This document shows, piece after piece, positions 24,418 through 31,836 of a stretch of 64,000 nucleotides of DNA; the stretch's first letter is position 1; each line of letters starts with the position of its first letter. This stretch comes from Solirubrobacter phytolaccae (GTDB taxonomy: Bacteria; Actinomycetota; Thermoleophilia; Solirubrobacterales; Solirubrobacteraceae). The DNA lies in contig NZ_JAPDDP010000012.1 of NCBI RefSeq assembly GCF_027587195.1, forward strand, positions 62,001 to 126,000, read 5' to 3'. The notes below the pieces were generated by a model. The model saw nothing but the letters and a program-made list of their open reading frames with translations, did not search any database and was not told where the DNA came from. The position numbers and the translations under genes were made by a program.

Positions 24418-25926
24418 TCAGCGAACGGCCGTCGGAGAGCGCTTCCCCTTCCGCGCGGCGAACAACTTCGCCTTGACCAAGTACGCCCTCCCGGCCTTCA
24501 CCTTCACCGGCTGCTTGCGACCCTTCACGGCCAGCGACACCGTCCCTCGCCCCACCTCGGTCAGCGTCCCGTCACACCGATCCGTCGTGTTGAACGTGGC
24601 GGACCGAGCCGTCCCCACACTCGCCGCGCCCAACGCTCGGTAGTAGCCCTTGACGACCATCGAGATCGACCGCACGACCGTTCCCTTCGCCGGGTTCCCC
24701 ACGCACCGCGACTCCGCGCCCGGGGGCGTGAGCAGCGCGACGTCGGTCGCGATCGCGGCGGCCTTGGCCTTCGCGCGCTGCTGCTTGATGCGGAAGATCG
24801 CGGCCTTCATCTGCGCCGACTGCTGCTTGGCGCGGCGGTCGTTGGCCGCGAAGCTGTTCGCCGCCGACTCGATCTTGACCGTGCCCTTGCGGGTGTCGAC
24901 CTCGGAGCCGAGCGGGATCTCGGCGGAGCCCTTGAGCGGGATGAACGTGCCCGTCTGGAAGGGCGCTCGGAGGCCGCTGAAGCCGAGCGCGGTGCGGGTC
25001 GGGAGCTTGACGAACACTTCACCGGCCACGACCTGGACGACGCTGGTCTCCCCCGGCTTGGGCGGCACGTTGCCGGGTGGCAGCACGTCGCAGACGTTGC
25101 CGACGCCGTCGGCGTCACCGTCGGCCTGGTCGCTGTTGGCGACGTCCGGGCAGTTGTCGGTGGCGTCGGGCACGCCGTCGCCGTCGCGGTCGATCACCGG
25201 CGGGGGCGGCGGAGCATCGACGACGAAGTCCGCTCGCGCCGGGGAGCGGTTGTCCGCGGCGCCGTACACGTCGACCGCGAACACGGCCAGCGAGTGCGCA
25301 CCCGGCGCGAGCCCGGCGAACGAGGACGGGTTCTTGCAGGGCGCGAACTCGCCCTTGTCGATCGCGCACATGTAGGACGCGTTCTCGACGGTCGACGCGA
25401 ACGTGACGGTCGAGCCGGAGACGGACGCGATCGAGGTGTCCGGCTGGCGCACGGTCGAAAACGCGATGTCGTCGATGTCGAGCTCGTAGACCTCGCTGCC
25501 GGTGGCGGGGTTGCCGTAGACCGTCGAGATCGTCGGCTTGCCGTCGAAGTCCGCGAGCACGACGGGCACCCAACCGGTGGTCGGCCCCTTGATCGTCTGC
25601 TCCGGGATCGCGCACGCGCTCTCCATCGGGCAGGCGCCGAAGGTCACGGCGTTGCCCGCGGGCAGGCGGACGAAGAACTCGACGATGGCCTGCGGCGCCT
25701 GGAACTGGATGTATGGATAGCCGCACTTCACCGGCATGAACGCGCCGCCGTCCCAGCCGCCGGCGGCCACGCCGGTGCCGCCGCACTCGCTGGAGACGGA
25801 CGCCCCGCCCTCCTCGAAGAAGCCGCTCTGGCCGCCCTTGAACTTGATGACGTACGGCGACTGCGCAGCCGCGGGCGCGGCGAACACGCCGAGCAGCGCC
25901 ACGACCAGCACGACGACGCGGCTCAT
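24418..25926 (-). CDS. Exported protein with type-3-like Ca repeats and FecR-like domain (third gene of operon)
   Basis: The 502-aa product has a signal peptide (VVVLVVALLGVFAAPAAAQ). The N-terminal 220 residues are a beta-rich module that shares the phrase DIDDIAFSTVRQPDTSI with the upstream gene's DDIAYSDVEQPDTEI. Next comes a thrombospondin type-3-like stretch, DRDGDGVPDATDNCPD then DGDADGVGNVCD, expected to bind Ca2+. The C-terminal part is FecR-like (GEVFVKLPTR, IPLGSEVDTRKGTVKI) followed by DRCDGTLTEVGRGTVSL and a basic tail. Start and upstream stop overlap (ATGA). All three operon products are predicted to be outside the membrane, so a surface layer or adhesion role is possible but unproven. 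Confidence 0.82.
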   Translation of the reverse strand: MSRVVVLVVALLGVFAAPAAAQSPYVIKFKGGQSGFFEEGGASVSSECGGTGVAAGGWDGGAFMPVKCGYPYIQFQAPQAIVEFFVRLPAGNAVTFGACPMESACAIPEQTIKGPTTGWVPVVLADFDGKPTISTVYGNPATGSEVYELDIDDIAFSTVRQPDTSIASVSGSTVTFASTVENASYMCAIDKGEFAPCKNPSSFAGLAPGAHSLAVFAVDVYGAADNRSPARADFVVDAPPPPPVIDRDGDGVPDATDNCPDVANSDQADGDADGVGNVCDVLPPGNVPPKPGETSVVQVVAGEVFVKLPTRTALGFSGLRAPFQTGTFIPLKGSAEIPLGSEVDTRKGTVKIESAANSFAANDRRAKQQSAQMKAAIFRIKQQRAKAKAAAIATDVALLTPPGAESRCVGNPAKGTVVRSISMVVKGYYRALGAASVGTARSATFNTTDRCDGTLTEVGRGTVSLAVKGRKQPVKVKAGRAYLVKAKLFAARKGKRSPTAVR

Positions 25927-27443
25927 CGCGCCGACCGCGCCGCGAACAGCTGTGCCTTCACCAGGTAGGACCGCCCCGCCGGCACGCGCACGGTCCGCTT
26001 GGTCTCACGGTCGTACACCGCGACGCGGCCCTTGCCGACGTCGGTCCGGGTGCCGTCGCAGCGGTCACGGGTGGCCCAGGTGGCGTCCGGGGCGGTGGTG
26101 ATCGCGGCGCCGCCGATCACGCGGAAGAAGCCCTTCTCGGTCGTCGCGGTGAGGCTGCGCACGGTGTTGCGGGAGCGGCCCTTGATCGGGCCGGAGCGAC
26201 TGGAACGGGCACAGGCCGCCTCGGCGCCCGGCGCCGACTGCAGGACGAGGTCGGTGGAGACCGACGCGCTCGTGCCGCGCTTGGCGCGCTGCTGGCGGAT
26301 CTGGAAGATGCCGGCCGAGAGCTTCGCGCTGCGCTCGGCCCCGCGGCCGTTGAGCTCGGACGCCATCGCGACCGTGCCCTTGCGGGTGTCGACGGTCGAG
26401 CCGACCGGCACCGACGCCTGGCCCTTGAGCGGCACGAAGCCGTCGCCGGCCTGCTTGAAGGACCGCGAGGACGACGGCAGCTTCACGTACACCTCGCCGG
26501 AGACCACGTCGAGGTTCACGCGCTCGCCCGCGACCGGGTCGAGCGTCCCGGGCTGGCCCACCTCGCAGGCGTCGCCGACGCCGTCCGAGTCCCCGTCCGC
26601 CTGACCGGCGTTCGCCGCGGAGACGCAGTTGTCCCGCGCATCCGGCACGCCGTCGCCGTCACCGTCGGGAGCCACCGGCGCGGGTTGGGGCAACGGCGGC
26701 GCCGCCACGGTCCAGTCGTACGTCGCGGGCGTCGCGTCGACGCGTCCGTACGGATCACGCATGGCGACCGTGAACGTGTGATCGCCGACCGGCAACCCGC
26801 CCGCGACGAACGGCGCCCGGCACGGCGACGACGCGCCGTCCAGCGTGCACACGAACCCCGTGTCGGGTTGGTTGCCGACGAACACGAACCGCGAGCCGTC
26901 GAACGACAGGATCTCCGTGTCCGGCTGCTCGACGTCGCTGTAGGCGATGTCGTCGACCCGGAAGACGCACCCGCACGAGATGGTCACCGAGCGGATGTCC
27001 GCGCCGGTCAGCACGACCGCACGGCCGAACGCTCCCGTCCCGAAGAACGTCTCCTCGTCGACGACGACGTCCCCCGACCGCGCCGTGACCTCGAGGCTCG
27101 ACTCCGACGACGTGTCCATCGAGAGCCAGAACGCGACGCTCGTCTGCGGGCGGCTGAACGCGACGTCGAGGTCGGCGAAGAACACCGTCAGGCCCTGCTC
27201 GCTCGCGTGCCCCGACCCGATGCCCGCGCACGCCAGCGGCTCGGGCGCGGCGAACGACGCCGCCCCCGACGTGCAGTCCAGCGACGTCGTCATGGTCACG
27301 CCCGGGTAGAACGCGCCGTCGACGGCCTCGGCCTCGGGGTCCAACGCCTCGAAGTCGAGCACCGTCGGCGGCGGAGCCAGCGCCGCCTGCGCCGGCGCGG
27401 CGAAGGCCAGCGCGGCGAGGACGGCGAGGACTACGAGCCTCAC
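25923..27443 (-). CDS. Exported protein with type-3-like Ca repeats and FecR-like domain (second gene of operon)
   Basis: The product is 506 aa from GTG 27443, which overlaps the stop of the upstream gene (GTGA). A much longer frame is open upstream, but the signal peptide (VVLAVLAALAFAAPAQA) fixes this start. Its layout is the same as the downstream gene: an N-terminal beta module (a cut-and-shut galactose-binding-like fold with SCGCVFRVDDIAYSD), DGDGDGVPDARDNCVS plus DGDSDGVGDACE Ca-type repeats, then FecR-like VYVKLPSSSR and VPVGSTVDTRKGTVAM and the terminal DRCDGTRTDVGKGRVAV. The two genes look like ancient duplicates. No enzyme function is suggested. Confidence 0.82.
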   Translation of the reverse strand: MRLVVLAVLAALAFAAPAQAALAPPPTVLDFEALDPEAEAVDGAFYPGVTMTTSLDCTSGAASFAAPEPLACAGIGSGHASEQGLTVFFADLDVAFSRPQTSVAFWLSMDTSSESSLEVTARSGDVVVDEETFFGTGAFGRAVVLTGADIRSVTISCGCVFRVDDIAYSDVEQPDTEILSFDGSRFVFVGNQPDTGFVCTLDGASSPCRAPFVAGGLPVGDHTFTVAMRDPYGRVDATPATYDWTVAAPPLPQPAPVAPDGDGDGVPDARDNCVSAANAGQADGDSDGVGDACEVGQPGTLDPVAGERVNLDVVSGEVYVKLPSSSRSFKQAGDGFVPLKGQASVPVGSTVDTRKGTVAMASELNGRGAERSAKLSAGIFQIRQQRAKRGTSASVSTDLVLQSAPGAEAACARSSRSGPIKGRSRNTVRSLTATTEKGFFRVIGGAAITTAPDATWATRDRCDGTRTDVGKGRVAVYDRETKRTVRVPAGRSYLVKAQLFAARSAR

Positions 27444-28387
27444 TTGCAGGACTCGAGCTTGCTCGCCGTCCCGACCTGGATGCAGCGCGTCTGCCGCGCC
27501 CCGAGCCCGCTCGACTTGACCGGCCACTTGAAGTAGCTGCCGGTCGCGCCGAACTGGTAGTCGCCCCGGCCGGTGCGGCCCAACGTCACGCGCAGCTCGA
27601 TGTTCGACCCCGCCCGCACGGTCTTGCCCGCGAGCTTGGTCAGCACGAGCCGGCCGGTCTTCTTGGCCGTCACGACTTGGGAGCCGCAGCCCTTGCACTT
27701 GACGACGACGCGGGCGCCCTTGGGCACGCGCTCGATCGCCAGGCGCGAGATCTCGATGCCGCCGCCCGCCGGCGTCCAGCTCAGGCTCGGCGCGACCTTC
27801 AGCTCGGGCGCACAGCCACCGAAGCGCTCCACGCCGGGCACGTCCGGGCACTTGTCGAGCTCGTCCAGGACCCCGTCGTCGTCCTTGTCGAAGAACACGT
27901 CGGCCTTGAACGCGATCGCCCCGCCGACGGCACCGACGCCGCCGACCTGGATCGTGTAGTTGCGCTTGCCGGCGAGCACGAGCCGGAGCGGCTCCGCGGC
28001 GGTCGTGCAGTCGACCATGCGCGTGATCTGCGAGGCGTCGTTCCACTCGTAGACGGCGACGGCCACCGGGAAGGCGGCGGTCGCGCTCAGCTCGACACCG
28101 CCGGAGAACTTCGGCGGCAGGTCGTACCAGACGGTCTTGCCGAAGATCGTGCCCTTGCACGCCGTGTTCTCGGTCGTGCCCCCGCCGAGCGGCAGGCCGT
28201 CACGGCTCGGGTTGAACAGATCGGGCTGCGTCGTGGCCTCGGTGGTGTCCACCGTGGTGGTGAACTCGGCCCGGTCGATCGGGCTGGAGGCGAGATACGG
28301 GTCGTTCGGCGGCGGTGCGGCCACGGCCGGAGCAGCGAAAGCCGCGAGGGACAACGCGGCGGCGAGGAAAGACGGGGCGATGCGCAT
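27440..28387 (-). CDS. Exported protein with EF-hand-like Asp loop (first gene of operon)
   Basis: The product is 315 aa from ATG 28387, preceded by GCGGGG; an upstream GTG at 28405 is less likely. It has a signal peptide (FLAAALSLAAFAAPAVAA). A beta-sandwich region (TVWYDLPPKFSGGVELSATAAF) resembles pre-peptidase C-terminal domains. It ends in DVFFDKDDDGVLDELDKCPD, a Ca-binding-type Asp loop, and a C-terminal Ig-like domain with two Cys pairs (KCKGCG, and C near the end in TRCIQ and ESCK). The next two genes overlap by 4 bases each, giving a tight three-gene operon of exported Ca-repeat proteins. Confidence 0.8.
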   Translation of the reverse strand: MRIAPSFLAAALSLAAFAAPAVAAPPPNDPYLASSPIDRAEFTTTVDTTEATTQPDLFNPSRDGLPLGGGTTENTACKGTIFGKTVWYDLPPKFSGGVELSATAAFPVAVAVYEWNDASQITRMVDCTTAAEPLRLVLAGKRNYTIQVGGVGAVGGAIAFKADVFFDKDDDGVLDELDKCPDVPGVERFGGCAPELKVAPSLSWTPAGGGIEISRLAIERVPKGARVVVKCKGCGSQVVTAKKTGRLVLTKLAGKTVRAGSNIELRVTLGRTGRGDYQFGATGSYFKWPVKSSGLGARQTRCIQVGTASKLESCK

Positions 28388-28424
28388 CGCCCCGCACTCG
28401 AACACACTCAGCCGCTGAGGTCAA

Positions 28425-29414
28425 TCACTCCCAGGAGTGACCGACAAGCACCGGTTCCGGGTGCAATGCGACGCCGAACCGCTTCTGCACGCCGTTGGCG
28501 ATCTCCCGCGCCAAGTCCATCAGCTCTGCCGTGGTCGCCTCGCCACGGTTGATCAAGGCCAACGTGTGCTTGCTGGAGATGCCCGCACGTCCGTCTCCGT
28601 ACCCCTTCGGGAACCCGGCCCGGTCGATCAGCCACGCCGCGGACGTCTTGATCCGGCCGTCGGGCTCCGGCCAGCCCGGCGGATCGCCCGGGATCCGCGC
28701 CCACTCCTCGTGGCTGAGGATCGGGTTGGTGAAGAACGAGCCGGCGCTGACCGAGTCCGGGTCGCCCTCGTCGACGACCATGCCCTTGCCGCGCCGGAGC
28801 CCCAGCACCGCCTCGCGCACGTCGGCCAGCGGCGCCCGCCCGCCGACCGGCACGCCCAGCGTCCGGCACAGCTCCGCGTAGGTCAGCGGGCCCGACTCTT
28901 CGCTCTCGGGCAGCCGGAACGCGACCGCGAGCACGGTCCAGCGCGTCCGGTACTTGAAGACGCTGCGCCGGTAGTCGAACTCGCACTCGGCCGCGCTCAT
29001 GGTCCGCACCGCGTCGCGCTCGCGGTCGTACACGCGCACCCAGGCGATGGTCCCGGACACGTCCTGCCCGTAGGCGCCGACGTTCTGGATCGGCGTCGCG
29101 CCGGTCGAGCCCGGGATGCCGGAGAGGCACTCGACGCCCTGGCGCCCCGCGGCGACGGCCTGCGCGACGAAGGCGTCCCACGGCTCACCGGCCTGCACGA
29201 TCATCAGCCCGTTCTCATCCTGCACGCCGCTCGTGCGCACGAGCACGACCGTGCCCGGAAGGTCGGCGTCGGCGACGACGACGTTCGAGCCGCCGGCGAG
29301 CACGAGCGTCGGGTCCTCGCGCACGGCGGCGACGAGCTCCGGCTCGGTTTCGACGGTGACGACCCGCTCGGCGGAGCCGCCCAGGCGCAGCGTGGTGAGG
29401 GCGGCGAGCCGCAT
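28425..29414 (-). CDS. murB: UDP-N-acetylenolpyruvoylglucosamine reductase
   Basis: The product is 329 aa from ATG 29414. MurB reduces the enolpyruvyl group of UDP-GlcNAc-enolpyruvate with NADPH and FAD to give UDP-MurNAc, the second committed step of peptidoglycan synthesis. Signatures present are TTLRLGGSAERVV and VLAGGSNVVVADADLPGTVV (FAD site), GIPGSTGATPIQNVGAYGQDV, YRRSVFKYR, the catalytic SAGSFFTNPIL with its Ser, and HPEPVLVG with the C-terminal Glu. A frame open further upstream is ignored because the conserved domain starts at this Met. It is divergent from the F420 operon with 31 bases between starts. Confidence 0.95.
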   Translation of the reverse strand: MRLAALTTLRLGGSAERVVTVETEPELVAAVREDPTLVLAGGSNVVVADADLPGTVVLVRTSGVQDENGLMIVQAGEPWDAFVAQAVAAGRQGVECLSGIPGSTGATPIQNVGAYGQDVSGTIAWVRVYDRERDAVRTMSAAECEFDYRRSVFKYRTRWTVLAVAFRLPESEESGPLTYAELCRTLGVPVGGRAPLADVREAVLGLRRGKGMVVDEGDPDSVSAGSFFTNPILSHEEWARIPGDPPGWPEPDGRIKTSAAWLIDRAGFPKGYGDGRAGISSKHTLALINRGEATTAELMDLAREIANGVQKRFGVALHPEPVLVGHSWE

Positions 29415-29430
29415 GCGCCGCCTCAGGCTA

Positions 29431-29436
29431 TAAGGT
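29431..29436 (+). promoter_or_regulatory. TAAGGT box, leaderless-type promoter of the F420 operon
   Basis: TAAGGT (within CTATAAGGT) ends 9 bases before GTG 29446. The whole murB-cofD gap is 31 bases, so no room remains for a ribosome site. Confidence 0.5.
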
Positions 29437-29445
29437 GCTCCGCCA

Positions 29446-30339
29446 GTGGCACCTGTCGTCCTCCTGGCTGGGGGTACCGGAGGCGCGAAGCTGGCCCGTG
29501 GCCTGCTGGACGAGCTCGGGCCCGAACTGGTCGTCATCGCCAACACCGGCGACGACGTCGAGATCTACGGCGCGCACGTCAGCCCCGACCCCGATCTCAT
29601 CACGTTCTGGCTTGCGGACCAGATCGACGAGCGTGGCTGGGGCCTCGCCGAAGACACGTTCCACGCGATGGACCAGCTGCGCGCCCTCGGCGAGGAGATC
29701 TGGTTCAACCTCGGCGACCGCGACCTCGCGATCGGCCTGCACCGCGCGCAGCGACTCGCGGCCGGTGGCCGGCTCACGCACGCGATCGACGAGCTGCGGC
29801 GCGCGTTCGACGTGCCCGCCCGCGTGCTCGTGCCGACGGACGCGCCGCTGCGCACGTTCATCCGCAGCAGCGGCTCCTGGCACGCGTTCCAGGAGTTCAT
29901 GATCCGCGTCAAGGGCCCGCTCGAGGACGTCGAGTACCGGGTCGAGCAGACGCCGGAGCCGACGGCCGAGGCGCTGGAGGCGATCCGCGAGGCGAGCGCG
30001 ATCATCGTCGGGCCCTCCAACCCCGTGCTCTCGATCGACCCGATCCTCGCCGTGCTCGGCGACGCGATCCGCGAGGCGTCCGCGCCGGTCGTCGCGGTCT
30101 CCCCGCTCGTGCGCGGCGCCGTGCTCAAGGGCCCGACCGCCGACTGCCTCACCTGGGCCGGCCAGACGCTGGACTCGGACGGCATCGCCGACCACTACGG
30201 CGACCTCATCGCCGGCCTCGTGGCCGACGAGCGGACGGACCTCGTCGCCACGCTCGAGACGGACGTGGAGCTGAGCGACGCCGAGTCGCGCCGCCGCGTC
30301 GCGAGCGAAGTTCTGGAGTTCGCCGCCGCGCTAGCGTGA
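29446..30339 (+). CDS. cofD: 2-phospho-L-lactate transferase (coenzyme F420 synthesis)
   Basis: The 297-aa product starts at GTG 29446 with VVLLAGGTGGAKLARGLL, the nucleotide-binding start of CofD/FbiA. NTGDDVEIYGAHVSPDPDLITFWLA and DRDLAIGLHRAQRL, IRVKGPLEDVEYRV and VGPSNPVLSIDPIL are typical. The enzyme joins the activated phospholactyl (or phosphoenolpyruvyl) group from CofC to the deazaflavin Fo, giving F420-0 or its dehydro form. It is the first gene of cofD-cofC-cofE. Fo synthase genes are not in the window. Confidence 0.95.
   Translation: MAPVVLLAGGTGGAKLARGLLDELGPELVVIANTGDDVEIYGAHVSPDPDLITFWLADQIDERGWGLAEDTFHAMDQLRALGEEIWFNLGDRDLAIGLHRAQRLAAGGRLTHAIDELRRAFDVPARVLVPTDAPLRTFIRSSGSWHAFQEFMIRVKGPLEDVEYRVEQTPEPTAEALEAIREASAIIVGPSNPVLSIDPILAVLGDAIREASAPVVAVSPLVRGAVLKGPTADCLTWAGQTLDSDGIADHYGDLIAGLVADERTDLVATLETDVELSDAESRRRVASEVLEFAAALA
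30332..30337 (+). promoter_or_regulatory. TAGCGT box, internal leaderless-type promoter candidate for cofC
   Basis: TAGCGT ends 9 bases before ATG 30347, inside the end of cofD. The spacing equals that of the cofD box. Confidence 0.35.
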
Positions 30340-30346
30340 CGGCCCG

Positions 30347-30988
30347 ATGCGGACCGTCGCCCTCCTCCCCGTCAAGTCCTTCGGCATGGCCAAGCAGCGC
30401 CTGGGCCACGCCTTCCCTGACCGTCCCGCGCTCGCGGCCGCGATGGTCGCCGACGTGCTCGAAGCGCTCGCCGCGGTGCCGTCGCTGGACGGCGTGATCG
30501 TCGTGACCGCCGAGCCGATCGCCGCCGACATCGCAGGCAGGATGGCGGCGCGCGTCGTGCACGACCCCGAGGAGTCCGGCCAGTCGGACGCCGCCGCGCG
30601 CGGCATCGCCGCCGCCCTCGAGGACGGAGCGCAGCGCGTCCTGCTCGTCCCCGGCGACTGCCCCGCGCTCGACCCCGAAGAGGTGGAGGCGCTGCTCGCC
30701 CGCACCGCGCCGGTCGTGATCGTCCCCGACCGCCACGGCACGGGCACCAACGCGCTCCTGCTCAGCCCGCCCGACGTGATGACGCCCGCGTTCGGCGAGG
30801 GCTCGTTCGAGCGCCACTCGCGGCTCGCGCGCACCGCCGGCACCGAGCCGGAGGTCGCGGACGTGCGGACGCTCGGCCTCGACGTCGACACGCCGGACGA
30901 CTTCGCCGCGCTCAAGCGCGCGCTGGCGACCTTCCCGGGCGGCGCCGTCCGCACCCGCGCGCTCCTCGACGAAGCCGTCGCAGCTTGA
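30347..30988 (+). CDS. cofC: 2-phospho-L-lactate (or phosphoenolpyruvate) guanylyltransferase
   Basis: The 213-aa product is a small nucleotidyltransferase of the CofC/FbiD family: LLPVKSFGMAKQRLG at the N-terminus (nucleotide loop), LVPGDCPALDPEEVEALL with the metal-binding Asp, and PDRHGTGTNALLLSPP, then GLDVDTPDDFAAL. It activates phospholactate or PEP with GTP for CofD. In actinobacteria PEP is the usual substrate, giving dehydro-F420-0 that is later reduced. It lies 7 bases after cofD and overlaps cofE. Confidence 0.94.
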   Translation: MRTVALLPVKSFGMAKQRLGHAFPDRPALAAAMVADVLEALAAVPSLDGVIVVTAEPIAADIAGRMAARVVHDPEESGQSDAAARGIAAALEDGAQRVLLVPGDCPALDPEEVEALLARTAPVVIVPDRHGTGTNALLLSPPDVMTPAFGEGSFERHSRLARTAGTEPEVADVRTLGLDVDTPDDFAALKRALATFPGGAVRTRALLDEAVAA

Positions 30989-31716
30989 TCGAGCTCCTCG
31001 CGCTGCCGGGCCTCCCCGAGGTGCGCCCCGGCGACGACCTCGCGCAGCTGATCATCGCCACCGGCACCGAGCTCACCAGCGCCGACACGCTCGTCGTCGC
31101 CCACAAGGTCGTCTCGAAGGCCGAGGGCCGGCTCGTCGACCTCGCCGACGTCACGCCTGGCCCCCGTGCCCGCCAGCTCGCCGCCGACCACGGCAAGGAC
31201 CCGCGCCACGTCGAGGTGGTCCTGAGTGAAGCCGCGCAGCTCGTCCGCGCCGACGGCGGCCGGCTCATCTGCCGCACCCGCCACGGCTTCGTGTGCGCGA
31301 ACGCGGGCGTCGACCAGTCCAACGCGGCCGAGCCGGACCAGCTCATCCTGCTCCCGATCGACCCCGACGCATCCGCCCGCGCGCTGCGCGCCGCGCTCCC
31401 GGGCCACCCCGCGGTCGTGATCACCGACTCCTTCGGGCGCGCCTGGCGCACGGGTCAGTGCGAAGTCGCGATCGGCGTCGCCGGCCTCAAGCCGCTCGAG
31501 GACTGGCGCGGCCTGCCCGACACGGCCGGCCGTGAGCTGCACGCGACCGTGATCGCGATCGCCGACGAGGCGGCCGCGGCGGCGGACCTGGTCCGAGGCA
31601 AGGACTCCCGCGAGCCCGCCGTCCGTGTTCGTGGCCTACAGAGACACATCACGACGGACGACGGACCCGGGGTTGCTCCACTCGTGCGCAAGTTAGAAGA
31701 CGACCTGTTCCGCTGA
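30985..31716 (+). CDS. cofE: Coenzyme F420-0:L-glutamate ligase
   Basis: The 243-aa product starts at TTG 30985, overlapping the cofC stop (TTGA). It matches CofE and the N-terminal half of FbiB: LVVAHKVVSKAEGRLVDL, VVLSEAAQLVRADGGRLICRTRHGFVCANAGVDQSN, VVITDSFGRAWRTGQCEVAIGVAGL and the DLVRGKDSREPAV end. It adds L-glutamates to F420-0 using GTP. It lacks the C-terminal nitroreductase-like FMN domain of mycobacterial FbiB, so reduction of dehydro-F420 would need another gene elsewhere. Confidence 0.95.
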   Translation: MIELLALPGLPEVRPGDDLAQLIIATGTELTSADTLVVAHKVVSKAEGRLVDLADVTPGPRARQLAADHGKDPRHVEVVLSEAAQLVRADGGRLICRTRHGFVCANAGVDQSNAAEPDQLILLPIDPDASARALRAALPGHPAVVITDSFGRAWRTGQCEVAIGVAGLKPLEDWRGLPDTAGRELHATVIAIADEAAAAADLVRGKDSREPAVRVRGLQRHITTDDGPGVAPLVRKLEDDLFR

Positions 31717-31722
31717 TCAAGG

Positions 31723-31743
31723 GACATGGGGTCTCCCCCTGTC
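31723..31743 (+). terminator. Hairpin after the F420 operon
   Basis: GACATGGGG (31723-31731) pairs with CCCCCTGTC (31735-31743) apart from one T-C mismatch, with a TCT loop, 7 bases after the cofE stop. Confidence 0.6.
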
Positions 31744-31814
31744 GAACAGGCGTCCAGTCGCCCCTTGCCGAACGTTTACTTGCCGATGTAGGGGGCAAGC
31801 AGTTCCCCAATCAA

Positions 31815-31830
31815 GGCACACGGAGGTGCC
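31815..31830 (+). promoter_or_regulatory. Hairpin carrying the ribosome binding site of subtilase 2
   Basis: GGCAC (31815-31819) pairs with GTGCC (31826-31830) around ACGGAG. Fourteen of its 16 bases are identical to the hairpin at 11296-11311, although the upstream leaders differ and there is no riboswitch here. A second hairpin, CTTGCC with GGCAAG (about 31780-31800), lies upstream. Confidence 0.6.
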
Positions 31831-31836
31831 CTGACA

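Noticed and set aside
25923-28160. A single 745-residue protein
   Set aside because: The first part is the shadow of the first operon gene; the signal peptide and GTGA overlap mark 27443 as the true start.
31737-31814. A c-di-GMP riboswitch before subtilase 2
   Set aside because: The leader contains GGGGGCAAG and hairpins, but neither GGCAAACC nor GACGCAAAGC; only the ribosome-site hairpin is shared with subtilase 1.
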